Assembly: GCF_023702125.1 (NCBI RefSeq)
Contig: NZ_CP098415.1
Location: 2,108,001-2,172,000 of the forward strand
Length of the DNA stretch: 64,000 bases
Source: Halorubrum hochsteinianum
GTDB taxonomy: Archaea; Halobacteriota; Halobacteria; Halobacteriales; Haloferacaceae
Direction: 5' to 3'
Below the pieces are notes generated by a model. It was not told where the DNA came from and did not search any database. It was given only the letters and a program-made list of their open reading frames with translations. The translations under genes were made by a program, and so were the position numbers. Positions 60,021-64,000 of the stretch are shown in pieces. How positions within the stretch are numbered: the stretch's first letter is position 1; each line of letters begins with the position of its first letter.

Positions 60021-60914
60021 TCACTCGACGGCCGCGCCGTCGTTTCTCGTCGTCGTTCGCCGCAGCGTTCCGGGGCGGTTGCGCCACGCGTCGGCGACCG
60101 CGTCGAGGTCGGTGTCGGGGTCGTCGGGATCCGCGACGGCGACGACGCTCGGCCCCGTTCCGGACAGCGACACCGCCGTCGCGTGGGGCATCGCCTCGAC
60201 CGCGGGGTCGGCGTCGAAGCCGAGCGCCGCCGAGAAGGCCAGCCCGTTCACCGTCATCGCCTCGCCGTACCGGCCGTCGAGCGCGAGGTCGGCGACGAGG
60301 TCGGCCATCGGGGCCACCGCCTCGCAGCGCGCCACGTCGGCGTCCGCGCTGTAGGCCCGCTCCGGCGGGGTCCAGACCAGCGCGTCCCAGTCGACGGGCT
60401 CGCGGACGCGCAGTTCGTCGGCGTCGTTGTCGGTGACGGTGACGCCGCCGAGCATCGACGCCGTCGCGTCGTCGAACGCGCCGGTGACGGTGACGCCCGC
60501 CTCGCGGGCCGCGCGCACGCCGAGCCGGCACCCCTCCAGTCGGGTCACGTCGACCGCGGGGTCGTCCGGGTCGTCGCCGACCGCGAGCCCGAGCGCGTCG
60601 CAGGTCGCGAGGACGGTCGCGTTGGCGGCCGCGCTGGAGCTCTTGAGGCCGGCCGCGAGGGGCACGTCGCTGTCGGTGCGGACCGTCCCGCCCTCGCCGT
60701 CGCCCCAGCGCTCGGTCGCGAGCGCGACGCAGCGCTCGATCAGGTCGGTGTCGGCGTCGGCGTCCTCGGCGATCGCTCCCTCGACGCGCTCGGCCGCGGG
60801 GTCGAGTTCGACGGTCGCGCGCGTCTCGACGTCGATCCCGAACGCCGCGCCCGTGCCGGTCGCGAGCGCGTTCAACACGGTCCCGGCACCGAGCGCCGCC
60901 GCCCGTCCCTCCAT
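60021..60914 (-). CDS. shikimate kinase (archaeal GHMP type)
   Basis: Phosphorylates shikimate in the aromatic pathway. Archaea use a GHMP-family enzyme unlike bacterial AroK. The 297-residue protein has LAAGLKSSSAAANATVLAT (about 85-103), the GHMP ATP-binding loop, and SLSGTGPSVVAVAD near the C-terminus, plus the N-terminal GAGTVLNALATGTGAAFGID. The ATG at 60914 (MEGRAAALGAG) gives the family length; an ATG 14 codons upstream is possible. Chorismate mutase follows 7 bp downstream in the same transcript. Confidence 0.92.
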   Translation of the reverse strand: MEGRAAALGAGTVLNALATGTGAAFGIDVETRATVELDPAAERVEGAIAEDADADTDLIERCVALATERWGDGEGGTVRTDSDVPLAAGLKSSSAAANATVLATCDALGLAVGDDPDDPAVDVTRLEGCRLGVRAAREAGVTVTGAFDDATASMLGGVTVTDNDADELRVREPVDWDALVWTPPERAYSADADVARCEAVAPMADLVADLALDGRYGEAMTVNGLAFSAALGFDADPAVEAMPHATAVSLSGTGPSVVAVADPDDPDTDLDAVADAWRNRPGTLRRTTTRNDGAAVE

Positions 60915-61004
60915 GGATCCACGGCTCGCGAGCGCGGACAAAGAGGTAGCGATCACGGCGAGACTCTCGGCCGGGAGTCGCGGAACGCACCGGAACCCGA
61001 CCGG

Positions 61005-61655
61005 TCAGAGCGGTTCCGCGCGCCGCACCGCCGCGTCGACCGCGTAGTTGTCGGGATCCGCGCGGGCGTTACTCCGGCGACTCGGGAACGTGATCTCGGC
61101 CGTGAACCGTCGGGATCGGGAGCCGTCGAACCGGTTGTCGGGCGAGAACCGCCGCGTTGCGTCCCCAAATCCGACGGCCTCACGCTCGTCCGATCCGGCC
61201 GGCGTCGCGTAGGCGTCGACGCGGAGCTTGACGAATCCATAGTCGAAACGACCCGCGTTCTCGACGGTCAGGCGCGCCTCGACCGTCGTCCGGCCGCCGC
61301 TCTTCGTCACGTCGAGGACGGTCGCCTCCGTGACGAGCAGTCCCGAGCCGTCGGGACCGACTTCGTCCGGCGCGTCGTCGGCACCATCCTCGCCGCTTCC
61401 GGCGTCGCCGTCCGATCCCTCGCCCTCCGCGTCCGAGCCGTCCTCCCCGCCGGACTCGTCGTCCGTCTGCCCGGCGGCCTCGCCGTCGACGCTCTCCTCC
61501 TCGGAGGTCACGAGACAGCCGGCGAGCAGTCCGGTCGCACCGACGGCGAGGACGCCGCGCCGCGACGCGCGCCCGAGGGACCGGTCGGCGTCGTCGGGAG
61601 CGGTCGGTTCCGAGTCGCGCCGGTCGTTCGGTTCCGCGTCGGCGTCGCGGGTCAT
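61005..61655 (-). CDS. Tat-exported lipoprotein of unknown function
   Basis: 216 residues. The N-terminus has the twin-arginine motif ASRRGVLAVGATGLLAGC, ending in a lipobox Cys, after a longish charged leader. After the Cys comes an acidic Ser/Glu/Asp/Gly linker (about 55-105), typical of halophilic surface lipoproteins. The C-terminal beta domain (about 110-210) includes TKSGGRTTVEARLTVENAGRF and resembles the FxLYD type. Its ATG overlaps the stop of the membrane protein gene before it (ATGA), so three genes form one operon. Confidence 0.78.
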   Translation of the reverse strand: MTRDADAEPNDRRDSEPTAPDDADRSLGRASRRGVLAVGATGLLAGCLVTSEEESVDGEAAGQTDDESGGEDGSDAEGEGSDGDAGSGEDGADDAPDEVGPDGSGLLVTEATVLDVTKSGGRTTVEARLTVENAGRFDYGFVKLRVDAYATPAGSDEREAVGFGDATRRFSPDNRFDGSRSRRFTAEITFPSRRSNARADPDNYAVDAAVRRAEPL

Positions 61656-62113
61656 CGCATCACCGTCCCCAAGACGCCGGTCGACGCGCCGACGGCCCCG
61701 GACACGAACGCGGTCGCGAGCGTCGGCAGGGCCGCGTCGGCGATCCCGTGCGCCTGCGTCGCGGCGTCGCCCTGCGAGACGACGATCACCGTGACCGCCA
61801 CCAGCCCGTACGCCAGCGCGCCGAGGCCGGTCCCGAGCCCGCAGGTCGACGCCGCGGAGACGACGCCCCTCGCGCGCGACCCGACGAGGACGCCGACGAC
61901 GCCGGCCAGCGGGACGGCGGCCACGAGGACCGTCGCGGTCGCGGCGAGGTACGACTGCGCGACGAACACCGGCCCGAACCGCGCCGTCTCGCCGGTCGCG
62001 GCGGTCGCCAGCGCGGCCTCGGCCCAGCCGGTCGCGGCCGCGCCGACGATGCCGACGCCGGCACCGACGAGCGCGAACACCGCGGCCACCAGCCCGATTT
62101 CGTTCGCGTTCAC
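61652..62113 (-). CDS. hypothetical four-helix membrane protein of lipoprotein operon
   Basis: 153 residues with four spans (about 6-28, 50-78, 82-112 and 118-145) and few charges. It starts at a GTG (62113) that overlaps the stop of the upstream lipoprotein gene, and its own stop overlaps the ATG of the downstream one. The first span follows MNANEIGLVAAVFALVGAG. No domain recognised. It may anchor or assist the two lipoproteins on either side. Confidence 0.72.
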   Translation of the reverse strand: MNANEIGLVAAVFALVGAGVGIVGAAATGWAEAALATAATGETARFGPVFVAQSYLAATATVLVAAVPLAGVVGVLVGSRARGVVSAASTCGLGTGLGALAYGLVAVTVIVVSQGDAATQAHGIADAALPTLATAFVSGAVGASTGVLGTVMR

Positions 62114-63474
62114 GCGCCGGTCACCCACCCGTCGCGCAGTCTGCCGTGCCAGCCGGTCCGCTCCTCCCACGCGTCGCCGGAGAAGCCGGTCGCGAGCAGG
62201 AACTCGCCGGCCCGGACGACGTAGCCGTACTGGACGCCGGCGTGTTCGTCGAAGCCGTACCGCTCGCCCTCCGCCTCGCGGTGGTAAAAGCGGTACCAGG
62301 CGGTCGGTCCGGCGGGGTCGGCGTCCGGGCTATCGTCCGAGTCGGCGTCGGTCCCGTTCTCGGTCGCCGACCTGTTCCCGCCGAAGTCGGAGCCCGCGAG
62401 CGTCGCCTCCGGGTCGATTGCGGCGCGGCCCTCGGTCGACCCCTCGTCGAGGGCCGTCGAGAGCCTCGCCGCGGCGGTCTCGGCGTCCGGATACCGCTGG
62501 ACGTGGACCGGGACCCCGTCGAGTTCGCGGGCCCAGCCGCGGAACGGGTCCCGCCGCCGGGTCCCGACGGACGGTCGGTCCGCGAACGAGACGAACAGCT
62601 CCTCGACCCGGTCCGCCGGCTGCGGGATCGGCCCGAGCCGCGCGCGCAGTTCGCGTCTGCGTTCGGGGCCGAACGCGTCGCCGTAGATCCGCGGAACGCG
62701 CTCGGGAGCGAGTTCGTCGTCGTAGGGGCGGTAGGCGAACGTCGAGAAGCCGCGGCTCGCGACGGCGAGTTCGACGAGCGTGCCGCCGGTAACCCGGCCG
62801 CGCTCGGGATCCTCCGGCGGGAGCGGTGCCAGCAGCCGGCGGAACAGCCGGTTGTGGATCGGGTTCCGAGAGAACGCGGATTCGACGTAGATGTTGGTCC
62901 CGATGCTCGCGAGGCCGTCGCGCATCCGGTCCAGCTCTTCGAGGGCCCGGTCGACGTCGTCGCGCGGAGCGAACTCCCGCAGGACCTCGACGTGGGGGTC
63001 GACCCGCTCGCGGATCCGCGGGCCGGGCGAGAAGTGGGGTTCGAGCGCCTCGCTCGCGCGGGCGACGGCCTCCTCCCCGGCGGCCGCGACCGCGTCCACC
63101 TGTTCGCTCGCGATCGCCGCCTCCTCGTCGACGGTCGCGCGGACCGATTCGACGGTCGAGACCGCCGCGGCGACCGCGTCTTGATACGTAGTCTTCGCCT
63201 CCGGGTACTCGGTCGCGAACCACACCGCGTCGTCGACGACCGCGCGCGTCGCCGCCGCCAGCGCGGGGTTGAGCGCCGGGGGGCCGTCGTCGTCGTCCGC
63301 CGGCTCGTCGGGAGGGCCGTCTTCGGGCGGGTCGTCGCCGGGAGGGTCGGCGTCGCCCGGGGCGTCGGCGTCCGCGGGAGCGTCGGGGTACTCGACGCCC
63401 TCGACGCCGAGACACCCGGCGGTCCCGACGAGGGCGGCACCGACGCCCAGAAGCGTCCGTCGCGTCCGTTCCAT
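62110..63474 (-). CDS. Tat-exported lipoprotein of unknown function, operon leader
   Basis: 454 residues. The N-terminus MERTRRTLLGVGAALVGTAGCLG is a short twin-arginine-like leader with a lipobox Cys. A Pro/Asp/Ala-rich linker (about 29-66) is followed by a helical region (about 68-180), then an alpha/beta part with a repeated RELRARLGPIPQPADRVEELF and a beta-rich end (GYVVRAGEFLLATGFSG). No family recognised. It is the first gene of three that overlap by 4 bp each, with a 156-bp gap to the divergent DUF5796 gene. Confidence 0.75.
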   Translation of the reverse strand: MERTRRTLLGVGAALVGTAGCLGVEGVEYPDAPADADAPGDADPPGDDPPEDGPPDEPADDDDGPPALNPALAAATRAVVDDAVWFATEYPEAKTTYQDAVAAAVSTVESVRATVDEEAAIASEQVDAVAAAGEEAVARASEALEPHFSPGPRIRERVDPHVEVLREFAPRDDVDRALEELDRMRDGLASIGTNIYVESAFSRNPIHNRLFRRLLAPLPPEDPERGRVTGGTLVELAVASRGFSTFAYRPYDDELAPERVPRIYGDAFGPERRRELRARLGPIPQPADRVEELFVSFADRPSVGTRRRDPFRGWARELDGVPVHVQRYPDAETAAARLSTALDEGSTEGRAAIDPEATLAGSDFGGNRSATENGTDADSDDSPDADPAGPTAWYRFYHREAEGERYGFDEHAGVQYGYVVRAGEFLLATGFSGDAWEERTGWHGRLRDGWVTGA

Positions 63475-63630
63475 GCCACGCACTCCCCGCGGCAGGAACT
63501 TAAATGTGGCACGCCGATTCTCGCCACTGACAGCGCCCGGACGCGCGGCCGTCAGACCGCGGTCCCTCGGAACGATCCGGCGCGACCCCCGAGCGCGGCC
63601 CTTTTGAGGCCGGCACCCCGAGCGACGCGT

Positions 63631-64000
63631 ATGTCCGCGCCAACACGCAGCGACGTGCCGCCCACGTCGATCGGGGTCGACCTCCGCGAGGAGGGCGTCG
63701 TCGTCGAGTACCTCGACGGGCGGACGACCCTCTACCGGGGCGTCCCCGATTCCGCCGAGGGGTCGGTGACCGCCGGTCCCGGCAAGGAGACCCACGTCCT
63801 CGTCACCGACCCCACGGAGACGGAGGGCGTGATGACGTACGTGAACGACTACAAGACCGACGACGAGATCCTCGAAGACTCCGGCGTCGGCCGCGTGATC
63901 GTCGAGGACGGCGAGCGCGACGAGGTGTTCCCCGGCGTGATCGTCGGCCGCGAGGGGCAGCGCAACGAGGTCGTGGCCGACCCCGAGATCGCCGGCGGGC
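63631..64000 (+). CDS. DUF5796 family protein (5' part; runs off the window)
   Basis: Partial: the ATG at 63631 begins MSAPTRSDVPPTSIGVDLRE and runs open to the window edge, at least 123 residues. DUF5796 signatures visible are VVVEYLDGRTTLYRGVP, GKETHVLVTDPTETEGVM, YVNDYKTDDEIL and RVIVEDGERDEVFPGVIVG. Small soluble haloarchaeal protein of unknown function. The frame is G/C-rich in third positions and clearly coding. Confidence 0.8.
   Translation, partial: MSAPTRSDVPPTSIGVDLREEGVVVEYLDGRTTLYRGVPDSAEGSVTAGPGKETHVLVTDPTETEGVMTYVNDYKTDDEILEDSGVGRVIVEDGERDEVFPGVIVGREGQRNEVVADPEIAGG

Overview
The window is chromosomal DNA of a halophilic archaeon, most like Halorubrum and relatives. The base composition is very GC-rich and the predicted proteins are strongly acidic. 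Starts are often leaderless ATG/GTG, with many ATGA/GTGA gene overlaps. The gene content is archaeal and haloarchaeal: PAN proteasomal ATPase, aIF5B/IF-2, aIF1 (SUI1), Pelota, NOB1, RtcB plus archease, a split tRNA-intron endonuclease, HMG-CoA reductase, CofH, a GHMP-type shikimate kinase, a salactin/volactin-like actin, a HalX response regulator, an LWR-salt protein, a 2Fe-2S plant-type ferredoxin and a CheF-like taxis protein. The assignment to a genus is an inference; I saw no rRNA or tRNA gene.

Layout. 1-12.9 kb: pyruvoyl arginine decarboxylase, PAN, HalX regulator, M29 aminopeptidase, M48 protease, a DUF6293 regulator, the nadA-nadB-nadC operon and an acetamidase. 13-27 kb: CofH, HMG-CoA reductase, a GNAT enzyme, DUF502 + archease, RtcB, an SDR, a thiamine-binding protein, a hydrolase pair, a DUF4013 protein and Pelota. 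27-43 kb: IF-2, PRC-barrel + NOB1, DUF2891, UppS, LWR-salt protein, HAD hydrolase, PadR and NikR-like regulators, Cdc48, tRNA endonuclease, a LURP-one-like protein and SerS. 43-64 kb: dihydroorotase, a MoxR-DUF58-transglutaminase operon, SUI1, a UbiA lipid prenyltransferase, the actin homologue, a Bat-type HTH protein, a radical-SAM/candidate-RiPP pair, ferredoxin, CheF, an HMA-like membrane protein, a MOSC protein, a nickel transporter divergent from NikR, the shikimate kinase-chorismate mutase pair, a three-gene lipoprotein operon and the start of a DUF5796 gene.

The most striking non-genic signal is a family of six large (160-415 bp) interspersed repeats, all in intergenic space and in both orientations (about 699-943, 6270-6600, 12947-13298, 22045-22459, 26310-26623, 38115-38274). 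Each keeps the same short sequence boxes while its stems differ in sequence but remain self-complementary between copies. That is compensatory change, so a folded RNA or a cruciform-forming DNA is being conserved rather than a protein. Next to the shortest copy sits a 469-bp AT-rich mobile element (38314-38782) with perfect 15-bp terminal inverted repeats and an 8-bp target duplication. It carries a small membrane-protein ORF instead of a transposase. A third point of interest is the overlapping gene pair at 52910-54525, a SPASM-type radical SAM enzyme with a small PaaB-like partner ending in a Cys-Gly-Gly tail. This looks like a haloarchaeal peptide-modification system.

Overall this is ordinary core chromosome: translation and RNA maintenance, cofactor and isoprenoid synthesis, and protein quality control. 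The repeat family and one small transposed element are inserted between genes.
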